From AWTP1-13 sp033764875 (GTDB lineage: Bacteria; Pseudomonadota; Alphaproteobacteria; Rhizobiales; Hyphomicrobiaceae), in contig JANRIO010000009.1 in assembly GCA_033764875.1 (NCBI GenBank), positions 62,001 through 126,000 of the forward strand: DNA of 64,000 nucleotides, read 5' to 3'. This document shows, in pieces, positions 25,303 to 33,724 of this stretch (position 1 is its first letter; every line of letters begins with the position of its first letter). A model generated the notes under the pieces. That model did not search any database, was not told where the DNA came from, and saw only the letters and a program-made list of their open reading frames with translations. The translations under genes were made by a program, and so were the position numbers.

Positions 25303-26574
25303 TCAGGCAGCGATATGCTGGCCGCCGTCGACGGGGATCACAGTCCCCGTGATGCGCTTTGCGGCGTCCGAGACGAGGAAGTGGGCGAGGCCGCCCACAT
25401 CGGAGATCTCGGCAAGGTGCCGCTGGGGCGCACGGGCAGCCGCCTGGGCCAGAAGCTCGTCGAAGCGGTCGATGCCGCTGGCCGCCCGCGTCCGGATCGG
25501 ACCGGGAGAGATGGCATGCACCCGGATGCCCTTGGGGCCCAGCTCCGAGGCCATGTAGCGCACGGCGCTTTCCAGCGCCGCCTTCACGGGCCCCATCAGG
25601 TTGTAGTGATCGACGACGCGGGCCGATCCATAGAACGTCACCGTGAGCAGCGTGCCGCCGTTGGGCATCAGCGGCTCGGCAAGCCGCGCCATGCGCACGA
25701 AGGAGTGACAGGACACCTCCATCGCCTGCACGAAACCCGCCGCGCTGCAGTCCACGACGCGCCCGTGCAGATCCTCGCGCGGCGCGAAGGCCACCGAGTG
25801 CAGCACGAAATCAATCCCTCCCCAGCTCTCGGCGAGGGTGCCGAACACCTTCTCGAGCGCACCGTCGTGGCGAAGGTCGCAAGGCAGGATGTGCGCGCAT
25901 TGCAGCATCTCGCCGAGCGGCCGCACGTGCGGCTCGGCCTTCCCGTCGAGATAGGTGATGGCGAGCTGCGCTCCCGCATCGCGCAGGGCCCTCGCGCATC
26001 CGAAGGCGATCGACTGCGCGTTCGCGATGCCGACGATGAGCCCGCGCTTGCCGGCCAGATCGAACGGATCGGGACCATTGTCGTGCACCGTGACCGTCGG
26101 CAGTGCCGGGCGCGGCCGACGCACCTTCTCGGTCGGCGCCATCACCTCGGCCGTGCCGGTGATCACGCACTCGCCCCGCTGGTTCGTCAGGACGCATTCG
26201 AAGATGCAGGTATGATGCGCCGCCCGCTTCTCGCGCAGCGTGACCCGCGTGGTGATCTCGTCGCCGATCCTGACCGGCCTGCGAAAGCGCAGGTCCTGGC
26301 CGAGGTAGATGGTTCCCGGCCCGGGCAGCTGCGTGCCGAGCACGGCCGAGATCAGGGCTCCGCCCCACATCCCATGCGCAATCACCCCATGGAACTGGTC
26401 CCCCTCGGCGTACGCGGCGTCGAGGTGCGCGGGGTTGACGTCGCCCGACACCACCGCAAACAGCTCGATGTCCCTCTTGGACAGCGCCCGTGTCAGGCTG
26501 GCGCTGTCGCCGGCCGTGAGCTCGTCGAAGGTCCGGTTCTCGATCGGCGCGTGCGCGCTCACGGCAATGCTCAT
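25303..26574 (-). CDS. MaoC-like hydratase fused to FabI-like enoyl reductase
   Basis: 423-residue two-domain protein. Residues of about 8-148 are a MaoC/(R)-specific enoyl-CoA hydratase hot-dog domain with the hydratase-2 motif VSGDVNPAHLD (Asp45, His50) and FHGVIAHGMWGGAL. Residues of about 170-423 are a FabI-type enoyl reductase: GLIVGIANAQSIAFGCARAL cofactor segment, Tyr315, and the FabI-specific Tyr324-x6-Lys331 pair in HYNLMGPVKAAL. The ending SPGPIRTRAASGI is also FabI-like. The domains could hydrate and reduce the same enoyl thioester in the cytoplasm. It is 22 bases behind the PHA synthase homologue. Start at ATG 26574. Confidence 0.87.
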   Translation of the reverse strand: MSIAVSAHAPIENRTFDELTAGDSASLTRALSKRDIELFAVVSGDVNPAHLDAAYAEGDQFHGVIAHGMWGGALISAVLGTQLPGPGTIYLGQDLRFRRPVRIGDEITTRVTLREKRAAHHTCIFECVLTNQRGECVITGTAEVMAPTEKVRRPRPALPTVTVHDNGPDPFDLAGKRGLIVGIANAQSIAFGCARALRDAGAQLAITYLDGKAEPHVRPLGEMLQCAHILPCDLRHDGALEKVFGTLAESWGGIDFVLHSVAFAPREDLHGRVVDCSAAGFVQAMEVSCHSFVRMARLAEPLMPNGGTLLTVTFYGSARVVDHYNLMGPVKAALESAVRYMASELGPKGIRVHAISPGPIRTRAASGIDRFDELLAQAAARAPQRHLAEISDVGGLAHFLVSDAAKRITGTVIPVDGGQHIAA

Positions 26575-26596
26575 CCCAGCAGCCTCTCGCTGTCGT

Positions 26597-28396
26597 TCAG
26601 GCTTGGAAGACGTAGGATCCCGGCGCCGGCAGCAGCTTCGCATAGCCCGCCTCCGGCGCGCCCATGGCGGGCGGCGGGCAGCGCTCGGGGGAGCTCCTGG
26701 CCGCGAGCCAGCCGAACCATTCCGGCCACCACGATCCGTCCCGCTTCTGCGTCTGCTCCAGCCACGCGTCCGGGCTGACGTAGTGGCTCCCCGGCAGACG
26801 CGTGGCCATGCGGTAGTGGCGGTGGCGATGGCCCGGCTCCGAGACGATGCCAGCGTTGTGCCCACCGTTGGTGAGCAGGAACGTCAACTCGGCGTCCGTG
26901 AAGAGCGCGAGCTTGTACACCGAGCGCCAGGGCGCGATGTGATCGGTCTCGGTGCCGACGGCGAACACCGGGATATCGATGTCCTTGAGCGCCACGACCC
27001 GGCCGTCCACGGCATAGCGTCCGCCGCTGAGCCGGTTCTCCAGGAACAGCGCGCGCAGATACTCGGAGTGCATGCGGCAGGGCATGCGGGTCTTGTCCGC
27101 GTTCCAGGCCGTGAGATCCGTCACCGTCTCCCGCTCGCCCAGAACGTACGTCTTCATCGCGTGCGACCAGATCAGATCGCTCGATTTGAGCATGCGGAAG
27201 GCCGCCGCCATCTGCCCGCCGTCGAGATATCCCTTCTGCCACATCATGGCCTCGAGGGCCGCCACCTGGCTGGCGTCGACGAACAGCATCAGCTCGCCCG
27301 CCTCGCTGAAGTCGACCTGGGCTGCGAGCATCGTCATGCTGGCCAGCCGGCGATCGCCCTCGCGCGCCATGACCGCCGCCGCGATTGCGAGCAGTGTGCC
27401 GCCCAGGCAATAGCCCGCAGCATGCACCCGGGCCCCCGGAACGAGGCTGCCGATGACGTCGAGCGCCGCCAGCACGCCGCGGCGGCGATAGTCGTCGAAG
27501 CCCACATCGCGGTCGGCTTCCTCGGGATTCTTCCACGAGATGGCGAAGACCGTGTGGCCTTGCGCGACCAGATGCCGGATCAGCGAGTGTTGCGGCGCAA
27601 GGTCGAGAATATAGTATTTCATGATCCAGGCCGGCACGATCAGAACGGGCTCGCGCAGCACCGTGCTGGTGGTCGGCGTGTACTGGATCAGCTCGAGCAG
27701 CTCGTTGCGGTAGACGACATAGCCGGGTGTCGCCGCGATGTCGCGGCCAAGCCGCACCTCGGCTCCCGGGTCGCGCACCAGGCCCGGCGCGTGGTCGGCG
27801 AGGTAGTGCGCCAGGCCGCGGACGATATTGAAGCCGTGCTCGGACACGGTCCGGTGCAGGACGACGGGGTTGGTGAGCGGGTTGTTGGCGGGCGAGATCG
27901 CATCGAGCCCCTGGCGCGCCAGGAACCTGATCCGCTTCTCGTTCTCCTCGGCCATTCCGTGCACGCCCTGGGCGGCCAGCAGCGTCAACCGCTCGATCGC
28001 CAGGTAGCCGTCGCGCAGCATGGCGAAGGGCGGCGTCTTCCACGCCGGATCCTGGAACCTGTTCTCGGCATCGGGCAGGACGGCGTCAATTCTGCCGGGC
28101 GTCTTGGTTGCCGCGTAGGCGCTCGCCAGTTGCAGGGCGATCCGCTGCGCCTCGAGCGCCATGGCGATGGACCGGCTCGGCGACTGGGCCACATGCCAGC
28201 ACCAGTCGAACATGGCAGAGGCCATCGAGAAGCCGAGCGCCCCGCCGAGGGTGCGCCCGGCCCAGCCCCTCACCGCGAGATCGAGGGCGTGCAGCGCCGG
28301 TCCCTGCTCCTGCAAGGCCGCTGTCGCCGAGGGCCTCTGAGCGCTCGCGCTGCCACCGGCATGCAGATCTCCTGCACGGTGAACTGCCGTGTCCAT
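26597..28396 (-). CDS. phaC: Class I polyhydroxyalkanoate synthase homologue
   Basis: 599 residues with an alpha/beta-hydrolase core. The PHA synthase lipase-like box is GYCLGGT at 328-334 with nucleophile Cys330; Asp485 (GTETDHIAPW) and His513 (NGGHNAG) complete the triad. The N-terminal domain has the usual FQDPAWKTPPFAMLRDGYL. PhaC polymerises (R)-3-hydroxyacyl-CoA to polyester on granules. The first 35 residues are Ala/Ser-rich and divergent. The MaoC domain of the next gene could supply (R)-hydroxyacyl-CoA by hydrating enoyl-CoA. No phaA/phaB/phaR is present locally, so this may be an accessory synthase. Confidence 0.9.
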   Translation of the reverse strand: MDTAVHRAGDLHAGGSASAQRPSATAALQEQGPALHALDLAVRGWAGRTLGGALGFSMASAMFDWCWHVAQSPSRSIAMALEAQRIALQLASAYAATKTPGRIDAVLPDAENRFQDPAWKTPPFAMLRDGYLAIERLTLLAAQGVHGMAEENEKRIRFLARQGLDAISPANNPLTNPVVLHRTVSEHGFNIVRGLAHYLADHAPGLVRDPGAEVRLGRDIAATPGYVVYRNELLELIQYTPTTSTVLREPVLIVPAWIMKYYILDLAPQHSLIRHLVAQGHTVFAISWKNPEEADRDVGFDDYRRRGVLAALDVIGSLVPGARVHAAGYCLGGTLLAIAAAVMAREGDRRLASMTMLAAQVDFSEAGELMLFVDASQVAALEAMMWQKGYLDGGQMAAAFRMLKSSDLIWSHAMKTYVLGERETVTDLTAWNADKTRMPCRMHSEYLRALFLENRLSGGRYAVDGRVVALKDIDIPVFAVGTETDHIAPWRSVYKLALFTDAELTFLLTNGGHNAGIVSEPGHRHRHYRMATRLPGSHYVSPDAWLEQTQKRDGSWWPEWFGWLAARSSPERCPPPAMGAPEAGYAKLLPAPGSYVFQA

Positions 28397-28711
28397 TCCG
28401 GTCCTTGTGCTGCCGCTTGCGCCGGGACACTACGAAGCCTCCATGACAGTCGTTTAAACAGCACTGCGGCCCACCTCCGCCCGTGGCCGCCGGCAACGGC
28501 CGCTCCCGGGAGACCGCCCCGCTCCGCGATGCGCGGGACCCGCGCCTGACGCCAGCCGGCCCCGCCGCGCAGTGCCGGCTCCCGGTGCCCCCACCCCTCG
28601 GCCGGACGCGCCCCGCCGCAATCGATCTTTGCACTGCTTATTGCTACAAACGGGTCGAATCTGGCGGCGCCTGGTCGCGCAGGCGAAGGCCAGCACAAGG
28701 GGGACGACGGA
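28397..28711. other. Intergenic region between divergent phaC and DUF4239-like genes
   Basis: About 315 bases. Very GC-rich in the middle, with an AT-richer stretch near 28622-28660 that may be the promoter of the rightward gene. No gene, tRNA or repeat is supported. Confidence 0.45.
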
Positions 28712-29488
28712 ATGCAGAGTTTCCTGGCCTGGCCGCCCGGGGCGGTCGTTGCGCTGTGCATCGCCTGCGCGTTCACCCCGGCTCTGCTCCTGTGGACAAT
28801 TGCCGCCGTGTGGTCGCGCAAAGGTCGGCTCGCCGGCTTTGCAGGTGTCGAGCCGGCCATCATCGGCAGCGTCGGGCTTCTGTTTGGCCTGTTTGCCGCC
28901 TTCCTCGCCAATGACATCTGGACCCGCAATCAGATCGCCCGCCAAGCGGTGATCGAGGAGGCCGACGCGGTGCGCAATCTGGCTCGTCTGGCCGAGGGCA
29001 GCGCCGAGATCGCACGCGAGATGCGCACACTCCTCGTCGACTACACCAATGTCGTGATCCAGAGCGACTGGCCCTTAATGACCCAGGGCAAACGCTCCCT
29101 CGACGTGCTGGCTCGCGTGCGGACCATCTCGAATCTCATCGTCGCGGGCTCCGTTGCCGGCGCGGTCGGCCCGGTCGTACAGGGCAAGATGCTGGACGCC
29201 TTTGTGCAACTCAGGGAGAAGCGGCAGGCGCGCGTGATCATGGCCGAGAACCGCAAGCTGACGATCAAGTGGCATGCGCTCATCGTCTTCGGCCTGCTGA
29301 CCCAGCTCGCCATCACCATCAGCCACCTCGTGAAGCCGCGGCCGATGTTGCTTGCGCATGTGGTGTTCGCCTCGGCACTCGCCGCATGCCTGTCGATCCT
29401 GATCTTGAACGAGTTCCCGTTCTCCCCCCTCAACCCGATCTCGCCCGAGCCGTTCGAGACCGCGCGCAACTCTTTGTTCCGCCAGTGA
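28712..29488 (+). CDS. DUF4239-like (bestrophin-like) membrane protein
   Basis: 258 residues with about four transmembrane segments: roughly 10-32, 45-65, 190-207 and 217-235. Between the second and third lies a long soluble helical region with DIWTRNQIARQAVIEEADAV and MRTLLVDYTNVVIQSDWPLM, features of DUF4239/bestrophin-like proteins. Function is unknown in bacteria; an ion-conducting role is only suggested by the distant fold. A strong AAGGGGGACG site precedes the ATG. It stands alone between phaC (divergent) and the tRNA gene. Confidence 0.78.
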   Translation: MQSFLAWPPGAVVALCIACAFTPALLLWTIAAVWSRKGRLAGFAGVEPAIIGSVGLLFGLFAAFLANDIWTRNQIARQAVIEEADAVRNLARLAEGSAEIAREMRTLLVDYTNVVIQSDWPLMTQGKRSLDVLARVRTISNLIVAGSVAGAVGPVVQGKMLDAFVQLREKRQARVIMAENRKLTIKWHALIVFGLLTQLAITISHLVKPRPMLLAHVVFASALAACLSILILNEFPFSPLNPISPEPFETARNSLFRQ

Positions 29489-29791
29489 ATGTCACCGCAA
29501 GCGACAGACCGGGGAGCGCGTCGCCAAGTGCGGCGTTGCAGCGGCGCCTGGCCAGCCGGGAGCAGCCCGGGTCCCTCGCCAGCGCCGGACGGCGCCAAGC
29601 GCCCCCGACGAACGCAGCTCCCTGACCGACGCGCGTCACGGACCGGAGCGGCAACAGCGAAAGCCTGGCGTCCGCATCCGCGCGGCCACTTTGCGCTGCC
29701 GCCCACCTGGGCTAAGTATTCGGCGATGCCGGGCCGGTACGGGAACGACGCATGTCGGTGCGCCCGCCCCGGACCAGACCTAACCCCTTGA
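29489..29791. other. Intergenic region before tRNA-Arg
   Basis: About 303 bases of high-GC sequence with no supported gene or repeat. It should hold the tRNA promoter, for which I see no clear consensus. Confidence 0.4.
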
Positions 29792-29868
29792 GATCCCGTA
29801 GCTCAGTTGGATAGAGCATCTGCCTTCTAAGCAGAGGGTCGCTGGTTCGAATCCAGCCGGGATCGCCA
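29792..29868 (+). tRNA. tRNA-Arg (anticodon UCU)
   Basis: A 77-base cloverleaf can be drawn: acceptor GATCCCG/CGGGATC, D arm GCTC/GAGC, anticodon stem TCTGC/GCAGA with loop CTTCTAA giving anticodon TCT, T arm GCTGG-TTCGAAT-CCAGC, discriminator G and an encoded CCA. It reads AGA arginine codons. No integrase or duplicated 3' end lies nearby, so there is no sign of an inserted island. Confidence 0.96.
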
Positions 29869-30140
29869 AACCGCCAATTGTCCGGCCCGGAGACAGGACC
29901 CGGCCGCAGCCTCCGGTGACCTGCCCAGCGTCTTCGGGCCACGGCGGACTTGAGAGCTCGGCCCGCGGTTGATGCTTCGCTTGCCCCTTGCGGGACCGTG
30001 ATGCGACGGGTCGGGGCTCTGAGGCCCCGCGCCGGAAGCAGGCATCAGCCCGTCGGCGCCGCTCTCGTCGTTGCCAAGCCAGCGCCCCGCAAGGATCGCG
30101 GCTATGATGGTGCACGTTGATTCGACCTCAGGGGGGCCAG

Positions 30141-30299
30141 ATGTCGAGCACTGCAAAGCGCAAGCCGGACGAGACCGGCGACCAGCACAAGAGCAAGTGG
30201 TCGTCGAACTCGTTGATGGCACGTCTGCTCGAGCTCGAGCAGCGCCGCCTGGACACCGAGACCAAGAAGCGGAAGGTCAAAGCCGCGGCTGGAAATTAG
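30141..30299 (+). CDS. Small basic hypothetical protein (52 aa)
   Basis: Starts at ATG 30141 after a GGGGGG-type ribosome site. The product is highly charged: MSSTAKRKPDETGDQHKSKW, then a SSNSLMARLLELEQRRLDTE helix and a KKRKVKAAAGN tail. The middle is a predicted amphipathic helix. I do not recognise it. Low amino-acid complexity on the other strand and the good start region favour a real gene, but the short length keeps confidence moderate. Confidence 0.5.
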   Translation: MSSTAKRKPDETGDQHKSKWSSNSLMARLLELEQRRLDTETKKRKVKAAAGN

Positions 30300-30767
30300 T
30301 GCACCTCCCGTATCCCGCGGGATCGGCGTGCGCTCTCTGCGCTTGGCAGGCGAGCCTCCGCACGCGACGCACGCACGCTGCCTCGGGAGCGGTCGCCAAG
30401 ACAGCGGCGCGCTGTCGTCCGTGAGAACGCGCCGGGCGCGACCCAATCGCTCGAGCACCCGCGTGATGGGAGCGATCCCTCCGATCTCGACCGCCGCGGC
30501 GGACTTGCCCCGATCCACGGGCTCAGCCCATCGAGCGTCTGGCCGAGGGAAGCCGTCTCTGCAAGGCCCGGCGCGGCCGACAGCTCGAGCATGCGCGCAA
30601 GCACCATGATCGGCCAGCAAGCAGGGGCTCGCCGCGCCCAGGCCCTCCCCGCGGCCGGAGCCACCCGCCTCATGCCGCAGCTCGCGCCTCGCCTTCACCC
30701 TTAGCGCCCCGCGGCGCGGCGAGCCCGCCGCGCCGTCTGCAACCGTTGCGGCCCCTGCCGCGGCGCC
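30300..30767. other. Gene-free stretch of 468 bases
   Basis: Between the small basic gene and the convergent SBP gene I find no coding sequence, tRNA or clear inverted repeat. Open frames here have arginine/alanine-rich, shadow-like translations and no ribosome sites. Confidence 0.5.
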
Positions 30768-31832
30768 TCAGGGCTTGAACGCGTATCCCGCCGACAGCGC
30801 CACGTCCGCCGGGATGGCTGGAAGGTCGGAGAACAGCTCCGGGTGCTTCTTCATCACGGCCAGCATGTACTTCGGCTCGATGTGCTTGTTCACGTCGAAG
30901 GTAGACTTGATCACGCCGAGCCGGCTCAGCCGGTCCTGCGCCGACCACAGCGCCCGGAAGTTGTTGGCCGAGAGCCGGCGGTCCGCCTGCTGGATGTTGA
31001 ACTGCATGGCCGCTTCCGCGATGTCGGCCTTGAGGCCCGGGATCCAGCGCGTGGCGACCTGCGCCGCCTGCTTCGGATTGGCGCGCATCCATTTGTCGGC
31101 CTCGGAGACGGCGGCGAGGAATTTCTCGATCGTGGCGCCGTTCTTCTCCATCCAGGACCGCAGGGCGACGTTGTAGCCGATGTAGGCGATGTTGTCGCCG
31201 CCGCGGATCACCTCCACCGCCCCCGGCACGTCCTTGAGCGCCACGATCGGCCAGGGATCCCAGGCCGAGAAGGCGTCGATGCCCTTGGCCAGCAGCGCGA
31301 CCGTCATCTCCGGCGGCGGCGTGTTGACGAGGGTGACGTCGGCCGGCGTCAGCCCGGCCTTCTCCAGCACGGCAAGCACGTAGAGGTGGTTGATGGTGCC
31401 GAAGGAGGCGGCGATCTTCTTGCCCTTGAGGCTGGCCGGATCGCCCTTCTTGATGCCGCTCTCGGCGCCGGCGATGATCGCCATGGTCGCGTCGGAGCCG
31501 AGCTTGGTGGCGTTGCCGCTGTAGTTTCCGAGCGCCACCAGATCCATGCCGCGCAGGACGGCGCCGATCATCGGCACACCGACCTGGACGATCTCACTCT
31601 CGCCGGCCTGCAGCGCGTTCAGCGCGTCGACGCCGGTCGCATAGGGTCGTGCGATCGTCACGTCGAGCCCCTGCTTCTCGAAGAAGCCCCGCTCCAGCGC
31701 GATCGGCAGGCCGACCTGGTCGATGCCGGTGACCATGCCGGCCTTGAGTTTCACCGGCGTCTGGGCCTCGGCCGGCAGCACCGCCGAGACGGCCATGACC
31801 AATGTCGATAGCATGAGAAACTTGCGCAGCAC
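30768..31832 (-). CDS. NitT/TauT-type ABC transporter substrate-binding protein
   Basis: 354 residues beginning at a GTG (31832) with AAGGAGG 5 bases upstream. A Sec signal peptide (MLRKFLMLSTLVMAVSAVLP, cleavage near AEA-QT) sends it to the periplasm. The NMT1/OpuAC-type fold is shown by LPIALERGFFEKQGLDV, ALNALQAGESEIVQVG, GKKIAASFGTINHLYVLAVL and KGIDAFSAWDPWP. Such proteins bind sulfonates, nitrate, thiamine precursors or aromatic acids; the ligand cannot be read here. It is the last gene of a five-gene transport operon, one base after the stop of the 110-residue accessory gene. Confidence 0.92.
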   Translation of the reverse strand: MLRKFLMLSTLVMAVSAVLPAEAQTPVKLKAGMVTGIDQVGLPIALERGFFEKQGLDVTIARPYATGVDALNALQAGESEIVQVGVPMIGAVLRGMDLVALGNYSGNATKLGSDATMAIIAGAESGIKKGDPASLKGKKIAASFGTINHLYVLAVLEKAGLTPADVTLVNTPPPEMTVALLAKGIDAFSAWDPWPIVALKDVPGAVEVIRGGDNIAYIGYNVALRSWMEKNGATIEKFLAAVSEADKWMRANPKQAAQVATRWIPGLKADIAEAAMQFNIQQADRRLSANNFRALWSAQDRLSRLGVIKSTFDVNKHIEPKYMLAVMKKHPELFSDLPAIPADVALSAGYAFKP

Positions 31833-31833
31833 G

Positions 31834-32166
31834 TCATCCTCCTTCTTGTAGCGGCTCCACGCGGCTGACCCAGTAGGGCCGGGCCACCGCCTGCAAGTCC
31901 GATCGTTTCACTCCCCTGACCTCGACGGTCGTCTCGTTGGTGCCCGAGACGCGTCCGTGCCGCTGGAACGCCTGGATATGAAAGCGCTCCGGCGGGAACG
32001 GCAGCGTCACCAGCACATTGACGTTCTCGCCCGTCCCTGGGAACGGGCCCGCGACCTTGGCGGGCGCGTGGATCGTGAGCCATGCCTCCCACGCGGCCCA
32101 CGCCATGGCAAGCGCGACGAGCACCTGTCCCTTGCGTGACGCGAGCATGGCGCGCAGCAGCCTCAT
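31834..32166 (-). CDS. Membrane-anchored accessory protein of the ABC operon
   Basis: 110 residues. One N-terminal transmembrane helix (about 14-31, QVLVALAMAWAAWEAWL) is followed by a short periplasmic domain with GENVNVLVTLPFPPERFHIQ and TTVEVRGVKRSDLQAVARPY. I do not recognise the domain. Its ATG overlaps the ATPase stop by 4 bp, and its own last codons carry the Shine-Dalgarno of the substrate-binding protein gene. It is therefore made with the transporter and may assist the binding protein or permease at the membrane; this is inference from position. Confidence 0.7.
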   Translation of the reverse strand: MRLLRAMLASRKGQVLVALAMAWAAWEAWLTIHAPAKVAGPFPGTGENVNVLVTLPFPPERFHIQAFQRHGRVSGTNETTVEVRGVKRSDLQAVARPYWVSRVEPLQEGG

Positions 32167-32921
32167 GCCGCCCTCACCTTCTCGAGCACGTGCGCCGAAA
32201 GCCGCTGGAACTCGGGATCCTTGTTGACATCGTCCCACTTGCGCGGCCGCGGCAGGGCAACCGCGATCTCCTCCAGCACGCGCCCCTTGCTCAGCACCAC
32301 CACGCGGTCGGCGAGGAACACGGCCTCGCCCACGTCGTGCGTGATGAACAGCACCGTGCTGCGCTTCTGCGCCCAGATCCGCGTCAGCTCCTCCTGCAGC
32401 GTCATGCGCGTCTGCGCATCGACGCTGGCGAACGGCTCGTCCATGAGCAGCACGTCGGGATCGTTGGCGAGCGCCCGCACCACGCCGACGCGCTGCTGCA
32501 TGCCGCCCGACAGCTCGCTCGGGAACCGCCCTACCGCCTCGCTCAGGCCCGCGATGGCAAGGTACTCGCGCGCGATCCGCTCCCGCTCGGCCCGCGCGAT
32601 GCCGCGCATCTTCGGCCCGAACGCCACGTAGTCGAGCACGGTCTTCCATGGGAACAGCGCGAACGACTGGAACACCACGCCCCGGTCGGGCCCCGGCCCC
32701 TTGACGGGCTTGCCCCCGACCAGGATCTCGCCGCCCGAATGCGGCAGGAAGCCCGCGATCATGTTGAGGATCGTGGTCTTGCCGCAGCCCGAGGGCCCCA
32801 CGACCGACACGAACTCACCGGCTGCGACCTCGAACGAGACGTCGTGGATCGCCTCCACGCGGGTGCCCGAATAGGGGTCGAAATAGGTCTTCGACAGCTT
32901 CGTCAGGGTCAGGCTCTTCAT
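32163..32921 (-). CDS. NitT/TauT-type ABC transporter ATPase
   Basis: 252 residues. All ABC motifs are canonical: Walker A GPSGCGKTT, Q-loop VFQSFALFPW, signature LSGGMQQRV, Walker B VLLMDEPF and the H-loop histidine in LFITHDVGEA. The sequence resembles SsuB/TauB/NrtD-like ATPases, which energise import of small anions. It overlaps by 4 bp with both the upstream permease and the downstream accessory gene. Cytoplasmic side of the inner membrane. Confidence 0.95.
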   Translation of the reverse strand: MKSLTLTKLSKTYFDPYSGTRVEAIHDVSFEVAAGEFVSVVGPSGCGKTTILNMIAGFLPHSGGEILVGGKPVKGPGPDRGVVFQSFALFPWKTVLDYVAFGPKMRGIARAERERIAREYLAIAGLSEAVGRFPSELSGGMQQRVGVVRALANDPDVLLMDEPFASVDAQTRMTLQEELTRIWAQKRSTVLFITHDVGEAVFLADRVVVLSKGRVLEEIAVALPRPRKWDDVNKDPEFQRLSAHVLEKVRAA

Positions 32922-33724
32922 CGCGTCACGAGCCCCCAGCGCTGCCCGGTCGCGCGCTCGATCGGCGCCAGCACCCAGCTGTCCACGATGTACCAGAGGA
33001 CACCGAGGATGATCATGCCGAGAAAGATCTCCACCACCGAGCCGGCGCGGCGGGCATCGAACATGAGAAAGCCGATGCCGCTGGTGCCGACGATGATCTC
33101 GGCCGCGATCAGCGCGCGCCAGCCGTAGCCGAGGCCGTTGCGCAGCCCCGTGATGATGTTGGGCAGCGCGCCGGGCAGCACCACCTCCCACACGACGCTC
33201 CAGCGCCCCGCGCCCAGGCTTTGCGCGGCCCGCTGCAGCACCGGCGGCACCGAGCGCACGCCGAGCACCGTGTTGAGCACGACCGGAAACAGCACCGTGT
33301 AGACGATGACGAAGGTCATGGTGACGAGCCCGTAGCCGAACCAGATGACCAGGATCGGCAGCCAGGCGATGTCGCCGATCGCCTGCAGGAACAGCAGCAC
33401 CGGCCACAGCGCCCGGTAGGCGAGGCGGTTCATGCCGATGAGCAGGCCGAGCGGAATGCCGAGCGCCATGCCCCAGGCCGCGCCGAAGGCAAGCCGCACG
33501 ACGCTGTCCTGCAGGTAGTCGGGAAGGATGCCCTTCCAGGTGAGGTCGAGGAAGCTGCGCCAGACGTCGAGCGGCGACGGGAAGAACGCCTTCGGGAACA
33601 GCTGCAGCTGCGCCACGAGCGTCCACAGCGCCACCACCGGCACGAACGGCGTCAGCGTCGCGACGACCGGAAACCTGGTCGTCAGGCGAACATAGGCGCC
33701 CCAGGTTTTGAGAAGCCAGGTCAT
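32918..33724 (-). CDS. NitT/TauT-type ABC transporter permease (second)
   Basis: 268 residues, about six transmembrane helices. The coupling (EAA) loop is visible as RAAQSLGAGRWSVVWEVVLPGALPNIITGL. The start ATG at 33724 overlaps the stop of the first permease. Together with that gene it should form a heterodimeric channel; the two proteins share a recognisable layout (IPLGLLIGMN, ADIAWLPILVIWFGYG type segments) but differ in sequence. C-terminus ends with PIERATGQRWGL, very like the sister protein's LERATIERWGM, showing common origin. Confidence 0.93.
   Translation of the reverse strand: MTWLLKTWGAYVRLTTRFPVVATLTPFVPVVALWTLVAQLQLFPKAFFPSPLDVWRSFLDLTWKGILPDYLQDSVVRLAFGAAWGMALGIPLGLLIGMNRLAYRALWPVLLFLQAIGDIAWLPILVIWFGYGLVTMTFVIVYTVLFPVVLNTVLGVRSVPPVLQRAAQSLGAGRWSVVWEVVLPGALPNIITGLRNGLGYGWRALIAAEIIVGTSGIGFLMFDARRAGSVVEIFLGMIILGVLWYIVDSWVLAPIERATGQRWGLVTR

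Noticed and set aside
29792..30140. tRNA gene as an integration site of a genomic island
   Set aside because: There is no integrase, no duplicated tRNA 3' end and no change in gene style next to it.
30102..30698. A 198-codon minus-strand open frame covering a gene-poor region
   Set aside because: Composition is shadow-like and it is antisense to the better supported small basic gene at 30141.
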